From positions 1-64,000 of the forward strand of contig NZ_CAKMSS010000010.1 in assembly GCF_928382285.1 (NCBI RefSeq): 64,000 bases of DNA. Reading direction: 5' to 3'. This stretch comes from Rothia nasimurium. Its GTDB lineage: Bacteria; Actinomycetota; Actinomycetes; Actinomycetales; Micrococcaceae. Positions 25,379-33,866 of this stretch are shown piece by piece; position 1 is the stretch's first letter; each line of letters begins with the position of its first letter. Made by a program: the position numbers and the translations under genes. The notes under the pieces were generated by a model. It saw only the letters and a list, made by a program, of their open reading frames with translations. It did not search any database and had not been told where the DNA came from.

Positions 25379-26374
25379 ATGTCAGAAGTAATGAACGAAG
25401 ATCGTAACCTGGCGCTGGAACTGGTGCGTGCAACCGAGGCTGCCGCTATTGCCTCGGGCCCGCTGGTGGGCGCAGGCGATAAGAACATGGCGGACGGTGC
25501 TGCTGTTGATGCCATGCGCGCTCGCCTTAAGACCGTGCACTTCAACGGCACCGTGGTGATTGGCGAGGGTGAGAAGGACGAGGCCCCCATGCTCTTCAAC
25601 GGCGAGCAGGTGGGCGATGGCTCGGGAGCTAAGTTCGATGTTGCTGTTGACCCCATCGATGGTACCCGCCTGACCGCTCTGGGTATGGATAACGCGCTCT
25701 CCGTCATTGCGGTAGCTGAAGGCGGCACCATGTTTGACCCTTCCGCTGTCTTCTACATGGAGAAGCTGGTTACCGGCCCCGAGGCAGCTGACCTGGTCGA
25801 TTTGCGCCTGCCGGTCAAGCAGAACCTGCACCTGGTCGCTAAGGCTAAGGGCACCAGCATTAACCAGCTCACCGTCTGCGTACTGGATCGCCCCCGCCAT
25901 GCCAAGCTCGTTGAAGAGATTCGCGCAACTGGCGCCCGTACCCGCATGATTCTTGACGGCGACGTTGCTGGTGCTATTGCCGCCTGCCGTGAGGGCACTG
26001 GCGTGGATTTGATGATGGGCACCGGCGGTACCCCTGAGGGTATTGTGGCTGCCTGCGCTATCAAGGCCACCGGTGGCATTATCCAGGGTCGTCTTGCCCC
26101 TATCGATGACGCTGAACGCCAGAAGGCCCTGGATGCCGGCCATGACCTGGACGCTGTGTTGACCACCGATGAACTGGTCACCACCGATAACTGCTTCTTC
26201 GCCGCAACCGGCATCACCGACGGTAAGCTCCTGCGCGGTGTGCGTTACGGCCGCGACACCGTCACCACCCAGTCCTTGGTCATGCGTTCTAAGTCAGGCA
26301 CCGTGCGCCTGATTGAGGCTGAGCACAAGCTCTCCCGCTACTCGGCAATGATCGCCGGGACCATGAATCGTTAG
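25379..26374 (+). CDS. glpX: Class II fructose-1,6-bisphosphatase (GlpX)
   Basis: A 331-residue gluconeogenic phosphatase. The Li-sensitive phosphatase-fold motifs are present: [11 protein letters not shown] with metal-binding Glu, [21 protein letters not shown] with Asp/Asp, and [11 protein letters not shown] late in the protein. It is usually the sole FBPase in actinobacteria, which would make it essential for growth on non-sugar carbon. AAGGTGAG precedes the ATG. It is divergent from DUF4245 and convergent with the FemX-like gene, with a structured element between. Confidence 0.95.
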   Translation: MSEVMNEDRNLALELVRATEAAAIASGPLVGAGDKNMADGAAVDAMRARLKTVHFNGTVVIGEGEKDEAPMLFNGEQVGDGSGAKFDVAVDPIDGTRLTALGMDNALSVIAVAEGGTMFDPSAVFYMEKLVTGPEAADLVDLRLPVKQNLHLVAKAKGTSINQLTVCVLDRPRHAKLVEEIRATGARTRMILDGDVAGAIAACREGTGVDLMMGTGGTPEGIVAACAIKATGGIIQGRLAPIDDAERQKALDAGHDLDAVLTTDELVTTDNCFFAATGITDGKLLRGVRYGRDTVTTQSLVMRSKSGTVRLIEAEHKLSRYSAMIAGTMNR

Positions 26375-26392
26375 GAATTTAGCTTCACATAA

Positions 26393-26504
26393 GGGCAGGG
26401 GCAGATGCGCCCGAAGCCGACGTGGACCGGGGCTGGCGGTGAATCGCTTGCGAGTTCACGAGCCAGCGAGAGCGGCTGTCGGCGGGGTGCATCTGCCCCT
26501 GCCC
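26393..26504. repeat. Structured intergenic element, copy B (between glpX and femX-like gene)
   Basis: The outer arms 26393-26408 and 26489-26504 are perfectly complementary (16 bp). Inside is a nested hairpin GCTGGC-GTGAA-TCGC-TT-GCGA-TTCAC-GCCAGC with single-base bulges. The core matches the minus strand of the element at 12651-12761. It sits at convergent gene ends and may act as a bidirectional terminator. Confidence 0.75.
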
Positions 26505-26517
26505 CTATATCTATCCC

Positions 26518-27537
26518 TTATTTACCGATACGCGCCCGAACCTTACCGACGGCGTCCTTGGCCTTGGGGAGCAGGGTGCCGGTGGCGAACTTCTTGCCCT
26601 GAGCTAGGGCTTCGCGGCCTGCGCGGATGCCCTGGTAGGCCTTGTAGCCGAGGGCGGAGACGGGCAGGTCCCAGGTGCCGGGGTAGGCAACTGAGGTGCC
26701 GCCGAAGGACTTCTTGAACTTGGTGAAGCCTGCCCACTCGTGGTTGGGGTCGTCGTTGGGGGCGATTCCGAAGAGGTCCATGTAGCTCAGGCCCTTTTCT
26801 TTGGCATCGAGAATAATGGTGGAGAGCAGCGGGTTTCCCACCTGTAGTTTTCGGTGTTCGAATGAGGTTGCCGCATGGGCGTAGACGCGGGTGTCGTCTG
26901 AATCGTAGGTGAGGGAGGCACCGATAGGTTGGCCATCTACCTTAGCGATGAACAGGGTAGCGGCGTCCGCGGGCATAAGCACCTGAGCAACTCTGGTGAG
27001 GTAGTCGTCCTGCTGACGGTTGAAGCCAGCACGACCGGCGGTTTCGTCGAGGTATTTGAGCAGAATCGTGATGTCTGCGGGGTTCTGAGATTTCTCGAAA
27101 GTCACGCCCTTCTTATGGATGTTCCGGTGCAGGTTGCGGTTGGTCGATTTCATGTCTTTCAGAATCTGATCTTCAGATTGGGTGAGATCAATAATCTGAG
27201 TGTGTGAGGGCTGCACCTGGCGGGGTGAGAGGGTGAATCCGCGGGCGGCGAGGAAGGCTTCACCGCTCTGCGAGCCCCAGATAGAGCTGTTGATGGGCTC
27301 AACGCGGATGAACCAGCACTTGTTGTCGGTGGCTACGCGTTTCATATCTGCGATGGCGGCGTCGAAGGCGGCGGCGCTGTCGGCTTCGGGCCCGTAGGGG
27401 GCGTAGAGGTAGCGGCCGGTGGAGCCGCCTTCGAGGGTGGCCATGTAACGCCAGCCTTTACCTTCGCCACGGAAGACCTGATGGCCGTTGGCTTCTTGGA
27501 GCTGGGCCCAAATATCTGACTGCAGAATTGTACTCAT
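26518..27537 (-). CDS. FemX-like peptidoglycan branch aminoacyltransferase
   Basis: A 339-residue Fem-family protein built on two GNAT-like domains. It probably adds an amino acid from aminoacyl-tRNA to the stem Lys of lipid II. The KDMKSTNRNLHRNIHKKGVTFE segment matches the family's conserved STNR region, and LSYMDLFGIAPNDDPNHEWAGFTKFKKSFGG is the C-terminal FGGxxx signature seen in FemABX proteins. The ATG follows TAAGCT (27545-27550, minus strand) by seven bases, so I prefer it over a GTG two codons upstream; this suggests a leaderless mRNA. The cross-bridge amino acid cannot be told. Confidence 0.86.
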   Translation of the reverse strand: MSTILQSDIWAQLQEANGHQVFRGEGKGWRYMATLEGGSTGRYLYAPYGPEADSAAAFDAAIADMKRVATDNKCWFIRVEPINSSIWGSQSGEAFLAARGFTLSPRQVQPSHTQIIDLTQSEDQILKDMKSTNRNLHRNIHKKGVTFEKSQNPADITILLKYLDETAGRAGFNRQQDDYLTRVAQVLMPADAATLFIAKVDGQPIGASLTYDSDDTRVYAHAATSFEHRKLQVGNPLLSTIILDAKEKGLSYMDLFGIAPNDDPNHEWAGFTKFKKSFGGTSVAYPGTWDLPVSALGYKAYQGIRAGREALAQGKKFATGTLLPKAKDAVGKVRARIGK

Positions 27538-27573
27538 GGGCACCAGCTTACCGTTTTGCTGTAGGTCGTGGGG

Positions 27574-29139
27574 TTAGGGGACCGAGCAGGTACCGTTCTC
27601 GCTGAGTTCTGAGGTGAGCTGCGCGCGGTAGGCGGCGGTTTCAATCACGTCGAGGCCTGAGGGGCCGGACGCTGCTGAGCCGGTGCTTGCGGCAGCTGCG
27701 GTGGTGACGGTGGGCTGGATGCCTGAGGCTGAGTCTGCAATGACCTGCTGGACTGCGGTGTGGAGCTGGTCGAAGTCGGGGTAGGTGGGGAAGAGGGTGT
27801 CGAAGTAGGGTGGGCCTGCTGCGAACTGGATCAGGTCGTAGTTTTTGGATTTGAGGGCAACATCACCGAGGGCTGCGAGGCCGCTTTGGGGGATGTTGGT
27901 TTCGATGACCTGTTCGCCTGCGGCGGTGATGTCTGCGAATTTGGTGAGTACGTTGGCGGGGTCGAGCTGCTTGAGCATAGCTGCCTGTACGCAGCGCTGG
28001 CGGGCTTGACGGTCGTAGTCTGAGGCCCCTTCGCGGGAGCGAGCGTACCAGAGGGCGTGGAAGCCGTCGAGGTGCTGTACACCGGGTTCGATGTAGCCGT
28101 CGATGGGGTTGGGCAGGCCGGTAATTTCGTTGGTGCCGCCGCCGATGGGAACGTAGCCACCTACGTCGATGGTGATGCCGCCCAGGGCGTCGATGAGCTG
28201 CTCAAAGCCCGACATGTCGATGAGGATGTAGTTCTCGACGGTGATACCGAGGATACCTGAGACAGCGTCCATGGTTGCTTCGGCTCCGGGGTCGTTGGCT
28301 CCGGGGTAGAGGTCAGCGTAGTCGGCGGTGACGGTGGGGTAGAGGGCGTTGAGGATGCATTCGTCACCGCAGTCGAAACCAGTCGGGTAAACCTCCCAGA
28401 GGGGAGAGCCGTCTTCAAAGATGGCGTTTTGTAGGTTGCGGGGTACTGAGATGGTGATGGCCTGACCGGTGGCTGCGTCGATGGATACCACGGTCATGGA
28501 GTCGGGGCGGCGGCCCACGCGGTCGGCGCCGGCGTCCCCGCCCATGAGCAGGATGTTGTAGCGGCCGTCCTGTTCCTTGATGGGGGTGCCGCCGGCGAAG
28601 ATGTTGCCGAGGGCGCCGCGTCCTACCCAGGTGATGTAGGCGGCGTAGCCTAGCCCGCCGCCGGTGAGGGCGATGCAGGCAACGAGGGCAAGAGTGACCA
28701 GGGGTTTAGAGCGGCCTTCGAGTAGGCCCGGTCGAATGGCACGCAGGGTTGCTAGGAAGAGGTAGACCCAGCCAATAGCTAGGCCCACCAGGGCCGCTGC
28801 TACAAGTAGCAGTACCCAGGTATTGGTGACCAGGGAAAGCACGAGGGTGCGGCGGAGCGTCCAGAGTAGTAGTAGAGCTAGCACAAGGCCCCAGACAGTG
28901 AAGGTAACCTTTAGTGCCCGGCGCCCCAGAGTCTTCTGCCCGGTCAGTAGTTGGGCAGAGCCCGGGAGGAAGAGGGTGAGCAGGAGTAGGAGCCAGGCCC
29001 GGCGGGTACGGACGGATGCCGATGCCGCTTCGGGGTGTTTCAGCGGATCGGTGTAGGTAGGTTCTACCAGGTGCTGACCTCGTCCCCTGACACCCGTGAT
29101 AGGGGCTGCGGAGCGTGGGCGCTTGCGCTCACCGGACAT
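27574..29139 (-). CDS. LytR-CpsA-Psr (LCP) family cell-wall glycopolymer ligase
   Basis: A 521-residue protein. A long basic cytoplasmic N-terminus is followed by several membrane helices (about 47-65, 77-95, 103-130 and 145-165), more than the single helix of most LCP proteins, then the extracytoplasmic LCP domain from about 185. That has LMGGDAGADRVGRRPDSMTVVSID with the pyrophosphate-binding Arg/Asp, ISVPRN, and GFHALWYARSREGASDYDRQARQR late. It transfers polyprenyl-phosphate-linked polymers to peptidoglycan. GGGAGG precedes the ATG. Its specific polymer is unknown. Confidence 0.88.
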   Translation of the reverse strand: MSGERKRPRSAAPITGVRGRGQHLVEPTYTDPLKHPEAASASVRTRRAWLLLLLTLFLPGSAQLLTGQKTLGRRALKVTFTVWGLVLALLLLWTLRRTLVLSLVTNTWVLLLVAAALVGLAIGWVYLFLATLRAIRPGLLEGRSKPLVTLALVACIALTGGGLGYAAYITWVGRGALGNIFAGGTPIKEQDGRYNILLMGGDAGADRVGRRPDSMTVVSIDAATGQAITISVPRNLQNAIFEDGSPLWEVYPTGFDCGDECILNALYPTVTADYADLYPGANDPGAEATMDAVSGILGITVENYILIDMSGFEQLIDALGGITIDVGGYVPIGGGTNEITGLPNPIDGYIEPGVQHLDGFHALWYARSREGASDYDRQARQRCVQAAMLKQLDPANVLTKFADITAAGEQVIETNIPQSGLAALGDVALKSKNYDLIQFAAGPPYFDTLFPTYPDFDQLHTAVQQVIADSASGIQPTVTTAAAASTGSAASGPSGLDVIETAAYRAQLTSELSENGTCSVP

Positions 29140-29179
29140 GTGTTTGCCTCCCTGGCGTGGTGGGCCTAAAAAATAACTG

Positions 29180-29217
29180 AGTGTGGTTGAGTATCTTGGT
29201 ATCTACTCAACCACACT
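29180..29217 (-). terminator. Intrinsic terminator of the purK-purE unit
   Basis: AGTGTGGTTGAGTA (29180-29193) pairs perfectly with 29204-29217; on the minus strand it is followed by CAGTTATTTTTT, a good T-run. Confidence 0.88.
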
Positions 29218-29294
29218 ACTGAAAGAAGCTGGGTGCTCCCGGAGCGGTCTTCCTGAACTTGCCGAGGGGCAGGCAGGAGCCGCTGGGCAGGGGG

Positions 29295-29939
29295 TTAGGG
29301 CGCGTAGGGGGTCTTTTGCTGGCCGTCCCGTTCGTCATTGTGGGCGGGAGCGGTGAGCGGCTGTGCGGGTGCGTTGGGGGCGGCCCCTTCACCATCGAGT
29401 TCTGCCTTGTGCTCTTCAACCTTGGCGCGCAGAGCGGCACCCTTGTCCATGGCGGTCTGGCGCAGGGAAGCGGCGAAGTCTACGAGGTCGGCCCGTACCT
29501 GGCGGGCAAAGCCGTCGCTGCCTGAACCGAGCATACGCAGGGCTAGCAGGCCGGCGTTGCGGGCACCGTTGATGGAGACGGTTGCGACGGGCACACCGGC
29601 AGGCATCTGCACAATCGACAGGAGCGAATCCATGCCGTCGAGAGACTTGAGCTTGACCGGCACACCGATAACGGGCAGGGGGGTAACAGAGGCCAGCATG
29701 CCGGGCAGGTGGGCTGCACCGCCGGCACCGGCAATGATGACGCGGATACCGCGGTCTGCTGCTTCACGCCCGTAGGCAATCATGTCTTCGGGCATGCGGT
29801 GGGCTGAGACCACGTCTGCTTCGTAGGGGATACCGAATTCTTCGAGGACTTCAGCTGCTGCTTCCATGACCGGCCAGTCTGAGTCTGAGCCCATCACGAT
29901 GCCGACAATGGGGTTATTGGAGTCGTAGGGGGAGGTCAT
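29295..29939 (-). CDS. purE: 5-(carboxyamino)imidazole ribonucleotide mutase
   Basis: A 214-residue class I PurE converting N5-CAIR to CAIR in purine synthesis. [13 protein letters not shown] with the catalytic-site Ser/Asp, SAHRMPEDM with the catalytic His, and [13 protein letters not shown] are in the expected order over the first 160 residues. A charged, Ala/Pro-rich C-terminal extension of about 45 residues is not part of the catalytic fold. AAGGAG precedes the ATG. It is 71 bases downstream of purK, with the terminator at 29180-29217 closing the unit. Confidence 0.94.
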   Translation of the reverse strand: MTSPYDSNNPIVGIVMGSDSDWPVMEAAAEVLEEFGIPYEADVVSAHRMPEDMIAYGREAADRGIRVIIAGAGGAAHLPGMLASVTPLPVIGVPVKLKSLDGMDSLLSIVQMPAGVPVATVSINGARNAGLLALRMLGSGSDGFARQVRADLVDFAASLRQTAMDKGAALRAKVEEHKAELDGEGAAPNAPAQPLTAPAHNDERDGQQKTPYAP

Positions 29940-30010
29940 GTTGCTCCTTGAAACTAGGGGTGGTGCGGACGCCCGCCCCACCTGGGTAGAGCCGGGCTAG
30001 TCCCGCGGGG

Positions 30011-31204
30011 TTAGGGGGTGGAGGGGCCGTCGGTGAGCAGGGAGGCTGCAGCGGTGGCCTGCTGGCGGAGGGCGGCGAGCTCATCTGCGGGGCCGGTCAT
30101 ATTGATGTGCCCAATCTTGCGGCCGGGCCTGACTGCCTTGCCGTAGTAGTGCACCTTGGCTGCCGGGTAGTCTTCCATGAGCTGCGGGTAGACGCCGAAG
30201 ATATCGTTATTTGTACCACCTAAGAAGTTCTTCATCAGGGCTACCTCGCCCTTGATGTCGGTGCTACCCAGGGGGTAGTTAGCAACGGCTCGCAGGTGCT
30301 GTTCGAACTGGCTGGTGACGGATCCGTCCTGGGTCCAGTGGCCGGAGTTATGGGGGCGCATGGCGAACTCGTTAATCAGGAACCCCGCCTCAGAACCGGG
30401 CACTTCGAAGAGTTCAGCGGCCATCACGCCGGTAACACCCAGTTCGGTGGCAACCTTGAGGGCGGCGGCCTGGGCAGCTTCTGCTACCTCGGGGGAAATG
30501 CCGGGGGCAGGAGCGATGACCTCGTCACAGACAGAGTTCACCTGAATGGACTCAGCGACTGGCCAGGCCATCACCTGACCTGAATCTCGGCGGGCTACCA
30601 GGGCAGAGAGCTCGCGGGTAAAGGGAACCTTTTCTTCTACCAGCAGTGCCGAGAAGTCGGTGCGGTCAGGCAGCTGCTCAAACCAGGGGGTTGACTTAGC
30701 GCGGGCGTCCTGCTCATCATCGAGCACCATCACGCCCTTACCGTCATATCCACCCCGCGGGGTTTTGAGGACAACCGGCCAGCCGCCCTCCTTGCCAAAG
30801 GTGAGGAGCTCATCCAGGGTACGAACCTCGGCCCAGCGGGGGTTGGGTAGGCCCAGGCGGTCAACGGCCTTGCGCATCTCAATCTTGTCCTGGGCATGAA
30901 CCAGGGCAGCGGGGCGGGGCTGTACATTCACACCCTCATCCATCAGACGCTGCAGAAAATCGGTGGGCACATGCTCATGATCAAAGGTGAGCACATCGAC
31001 CTGGCGGGCAAACGCTGCCAGGGTATCGTAATCCCGGTAGTCACCCACCGGTGCCAAGGGCACCGCTCGGCGAGCACAGACGTCCTCGCTCTCAGCAAGA
31101 ATACGAAGGTCGAAGCCAAGCTCGGTAGCGGCGGGCGCCATCATGCGCGCCAGCTGGCCGCCACCTACAACACCAATTTTTGGTCCAGTCATAGGATAAG
31201 TCAC
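30011..31204 (-). CDS. purK: N5-carboxyaminoimidazole ribonucleotide synthase
   Basis: This ATP-grasp enzyme (about 397 residues) makes N5-CAIR from AIR, ATP and bicarbonate. KIGVVGGGQLARMM near the N-terminus, LKTPRGGYDGKGVMVL at the ATP loop, EEKVPFTRELSALVAR, FEVPGSEAGFLINEFAMRPHNSGHWTQD and the YGKAVRPGRKIGHI end are typical. I use the GTG at 31204, seven bases after TAGCCT (31212-31217, minus strand), in keeping with other leaderless starts here; the ATG at 31192 would remove four residues. It is transcribed ahead of purE. Confidence 0.92.
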   Translation of the reverse strand: MTYPMTGPKIGVVGGGQLARMMAPAATELGFDLRILAESEDVCARRAVPLAPVGDYRDYDTLAAFARQVDVLTFDHEHVPTDFLQRLMDEGVNVQPRPAALVHAQDKIEMRKAVDRLGLPNPRWAEVRTLDELLTFGKEGGWPVVLKTPRGGYDGKGVMVLDDEQDARAKSTPWFEQLPDRTDFSALLVEEKVPFTRELSALVARRDSGQVMAWPVAESIQVNSVCDEVIAPAPGISPEVAEAAQAAALKVATELGVTGVMAAELFEVPGSEAGFLINEFAMRPHNSGHWTQDGSVTSQFEQHLRAVANYPLGSTDIKGEVALMKNFLGGTNNDIFGVYPQLMEDYPAAKVHYYGKAVRPGRKIGHINMTGPADELAALRQQATAAASLLTDGPSTP

Positions 31205-31475
31205 ATTCACTAGGCTACCTGGGCACACGGTGCTTGTAAAAGCCCCAGCTACATGCTGAACAGGTACGGTAATAGCGGGTGAGCTCCCAGGTAACGCCCC
31301 GCAATCTGTGAGCAAAATACTACCCCTGCTAGGAGGGCACCGAGCCCATAGCGCCTGTACTATGTGAACAGAAAAGACCTGCTCCCCAGTTCAGTCGGTG
31401 CGCCCCAGGCTCCCTGCCGAACTCATACACGTTCCCGCCGGGAGGGGCCCGCACCAGAAGACTAGGGAGAAAACC

Positions 31476-32051
31476 ATGAGCTCGCTCAAGCAGCGCCTAG
31501 AAACCCTGTGGCACAGTCACGGCCGGGAGATAGCCCAGTTCCTGAGCGTCGGTGGCCTGGCCTTCATCCTTAACTCGGTGGTGACTTGGTCGCTCATGCA
31601 CTCTATCTTTGCCGACGGGCACGCCAAGGCTAAGGTTGTAGCCGGCATTGTCGCCACCATCTTCTCTTGGGTGGTGAACCGCCTGTGGACCTTCCGCGAA
31701 AAACGCACCGGCAACAAGGTACGTGAAGCCGTTGAATTCGGCATCGTCAACGCCATCGGTATCGGTGTTGAGGCCTCCTGCGTGCTCTTTAGCCTCTACG
31801 TACTGGGCCTGACTAGCCCGCGGGCGTCCTTTATCTCGGGTACTATCATCGGCACCATCTTGGGCACCATCGTGCGCTACTTCCTCTATAAGTTCTGGGT
31901 CTTTGCCCAGAGTAAGAGCCACAGCGACGATAAGACCGTCGAAGAAAAACGGGCCGAGCTCATCGAGGAAGCCACCAAGATTATGACCGGCTCCCTGCCT
32001 ATTGTTGAGAAGGCAGAGACAGGGCCCGTTCGTCGGCCAAAACTCGACTAA
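31476..32051 (+). CDS. GtrA family membrane protein
   Basis: A 191-residue protein with four membrane helices in the GtrA pattern: QFLSVGGLAFILNSVVTWSLM, VVAGIVATIFSWVVNRLWTFRE (the conserved NRLWTF motif), a third at about 85-105 and TIIGTILGTIVRYFLYKFWVF. GtrA proteins are thought to move or bind polyprenyl-phosphate sugars for glycosyltransferases. A charged C-terminal tail follows. AGGGAGA precedes the ATG. Its 3' end overlaps the convergent TIGR03089 gene by 53 bases. Confidence 0.87.
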   Translation: MSSLKQRLETLWHSHGREIAQFLSVGGLAFILNSVVTWSLMHSIFADGHAKAKVVAGIVATIFSWVVNRLWTFREKRTGNKVREAVEFGIVNAIGIGVEASCVLFSLYVLGLTSPRASFISGTIIGTILGTIVRYFLYKFWVFAQSKSHSDDKTVEEKRAELIEEATKIMTGSLPIVEKAETGPVRRPKLD

Positions 32052-32751
32052 GACGCTCCTGCTCCCAGGTGACCGCCGGGTCGAGAACCAGAGCAGCCCG
32101 GCCTGAAGCCATGACCGCCAGAGTCTGCTCTAGGTAGGCGGCATCAAAATGCTCCCCCGGAACCTGGAGGGCGGCTACCTCAGGCTTGTATTCAGTGGCC
32201 AGGGCTGTAGCCTGCTCGGTGAGCTGCTCCATCAGCCGACCATAGCTGGTGCCCTCCCAAGCATGCCCCTCTGCTACTGGGGCTGCCCATCCCACATAGA
32301 CGTCGGGGTGGGACCTTACCTCAGCGGCATAATCAAGTACCTCAGACGGCAACTGTCCCATAAAACGAGGTGCCAGCGGCTCGGCGGCGACAGCCAACAG
32401 GTATTCTTCCTCGGCGTCCTCTAGCTCTGACATATCAAAGGCGGCGCGGACGTCCGCCCCCGCCTGCAGCTCCCACGTCAAGGTTGCCCCTACCCGCAGA
32501 CCAGCTGCTGCTAAAACTAGCGACCGCCAGTGCAGGCGCTGGGGGAGCGCCAGTAGGGAACCGGGCTCTACCTCACACTCATCAACCAAAAAATTAGCGG
32601 TCTTTGCGACCCAGTTATCAAAAACCCTGCCCGAAAGCTCGATGCGCTCACCCGGTACCGAATACCAGAGCAGGGCTGGGGACTGGCGCTGAGCCAGCTG
32701 GGCCATGAAACGTGGGAAAGAAGAAACCACCTGGGGAAATGATGCTGTCAT
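31999..32751 (-). CDS. TIGR03089 family protein
   Basis: A 250-residue protein of an actinobacterial family resembling the N-terminal part of acyl-CoA synthetases (AMP-binding) but without the ATP-binding and hinge motifs: PALLWYSVPGERIELSGRVFDNWVAKTANFLVDECEVEPGSLLALPQRLHWRSLVLAAAGLRVGATL is the adenylation-fold-like start. Activity is unknown. TAGAGT (32759-32764, minus strand) lies seven bases before the ATG, suggesting a leaderless start. The last 53 bases overlap the convergent gtrA-like gene. Confidence 0.8.
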   Translation of the reverse strand: MTASFPQVVSSFPRFMAQLAQRQSPALLWYSVPGERIELSGRVFDNWVAKTANFLVDECEVEPGSLLALPQRLHWRSLVLAAAGLRVGATLTWELQAGADVRAAFDMSELEDAEEEYLLAVAAEPLAPRFMGQLPSEVLDYAAEVRSHPDVYVGWAAPVAEGHAWEGTSYGRLMEQLTEQATALATEYKPEVAALQVPGEHFDAAYLEQTLAVMASGRAALVLDPAVTWEQERLSRVLADERALSLPSQQ

Positions 32752-32879
32752 GCTCCCTACTCTAGGGCACCGCTCACTTTGCCGCCAGGAGGGGCCGGCT
32801 GGGGTGAATGCATATACCACAGAGAAACGCAAATTATTGTGAGAGAATCTCGTGTGAAGAAGATTTTTTTAATCTCAGC

Positions 32880-32909
32880 TTGACGAACAGCCCATTACAC
32901 GCGTGTAAT
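32880..32909 (+). promoter_or_regulatory. whiB promoter with perfect 16-bp palindrome over the -10
   Basis: TTGACG (32880-32885), 18 bases, TGTAAT (32904-32909). ATTACACGCGTGTAAT (32894-32909) is a perfect palindrome covering the -10, as expected for a repressor operator. AT-rich tracts flank it. Confidence 0.55.
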
Positions 32910-32964
32910 TAGGTGCAGGGAATTTTTTATTCTGTCCTCAGTTTGGGATATGAAAGGGAAGACT

Positions 32965-33438
32965 ATGGGCCTCCACAGCCGCCTACCTCAGGGCGCTGCA
33001 GGGCGCACGCCTGACGTGGCCCAGTACCACACTATGCACTCTGCCCAGTACTTAGAAGACCAGGCAACTGCCTTGCTCAATGCCGCTGCTCCTAAGAGCC
33101 GTGGCCGGGCTAGCTCACTCGCCAGTAGCTCAGCTACCGATATGTTCTCCACCGACTCCGACGCCCTCTCCCTCTGGCAGCAGGCCGCCGGCATCTACAG
33201 CACCGATGGAGATGACGGGGAACTCTCCTGGCAGGCAGATGCCCTCTGTGCCCAGACCGACCCCGAGGCCTTCTTCCCTGAAAAGGGTGGATCAACCCGC
33301 GACGCCAAGCGAGTATGCAGCGAATGCCCCGTTCGCGAAGCGTGCCTAGAATACGCCATGGAAAACGACGAGCGCTTCGGCATCTGGGGCGGCCTGTCAG
33401 AGCGTGAACGCCGCCGCCTCCGCAAGCAAGCTATCTAA
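32965..33438 (+). CDS. WhiB-family iron-sulfur transcriptional regulator (WhiB2/WhmD-like)
   Basis: A 157-residue protein: a long Ser/Ala-rich N-terminal region (1-90), then the WhiB domain with cluster cysteines in ALCAQTD, VCSECPVREAC (C-X2-C-X5-C) and the GIWGG turn followed by the basic helix SERERRRLRKQAI. WhiB proteins bind a 4Fe-4S cluster and act with the primary sigma factor; the WhiB2 type controls septation. I use the ATG at 32965, preceded by AAAGGG; one at 32950 is possible. The operator at 32894-32909 suggests regulated expression. It is 18 bases before the DUF3499 gene. Confidence 0.88.
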   Translation: MGLHSRLPQGAAGRTPDVAQYHTMHSAQYLEDQATALLNAAAPKSRGRASSLASSSATDMFSTDSDALSLWQQAAGIYSTDGDDGELSWQADALCAQTDPEAFFPEKGGSTRDAKRVCSECPVREACLEYAMENDERFGIWGGLSERERRRLRKQAI

Positions 33439-33456
33439 GAAAGAAGGGCTTGATTC

Positions 33457-33720
33457 ATGGCAATCACCCGCCAGTGCTCACGCCAGACCTGCCAGCGTGA
33501 GGCTATTTTCACGCTCACCTACGCCTATGCGCAGTCAACCGCAGTCATCGGCCCCCTGTCTGTGCACCGGGAACCCCACGCCTATGACCTGTGCGAGTTC
33601 CACGCCGACCGTCTCACCGCCCCTCAAGGCTGGGATGTCGTGCGCCTGGAAGCTCCCACCGCCAGCCCCGAGGCTGAAGAACAGGCAGACGTGTCCTACC
33701 CACCCCTACGCTCTGTCTAA
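33457..33720 (+). CDS. DUF3499 family protein
   Basis: An 87-residue actinobacterial protein with RQCSRQTCQREAIFTLTYAYAQSTAVIGPL and DLCEFHADRLTAPQGWDVVRLE. The CxxxxC and CxxH spacing suggests a small zinc-ribbon; that is inference. It regularly sits immediately after whiB-type genes and before metal-related or phosphomannomutase genes. Function unknown. It ends at a good terminator. Confidence 0.87.
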   Translation: MAITRQCSRQTCQREAIFTLTYAYAQSTAVIGPLSVHREPHAYDLCEFHADRLTAPQGWDVVRLEAPTASPEAEEQADVSYPPLRSV

Positions 33721-33735
33721 AATGTGAACCTATAT

Positions 33736-33762
33736 AACCCGTTGGCTCCTAGCTAACGGGTT
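33736..33762 (+). terminator. Intrinsic terminator after whiB-DUF3499
   Basis: AACCCGTT (33736-33743) pairs with AACGGGTT (33755-33762), extended by GCT/AGC, and is followed by TTCTTG. Confidence 0.85.
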
Positions 33763-33866
33763 TTCTTGTAGGCCCTATATCTAAAAGAGCCCTAATCCGA
33801 TAAACTTTGACGAGCACACAACACACTCGCGACCCACTTGATACGTGATAAAAGGAAGATAAGTTC

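Noticed and set aside
25382..26143. A 253-codon open frame opposite glpX
   Set aside because: It is an antisense shadow; glpX motifs are unambiguous on the other strand.
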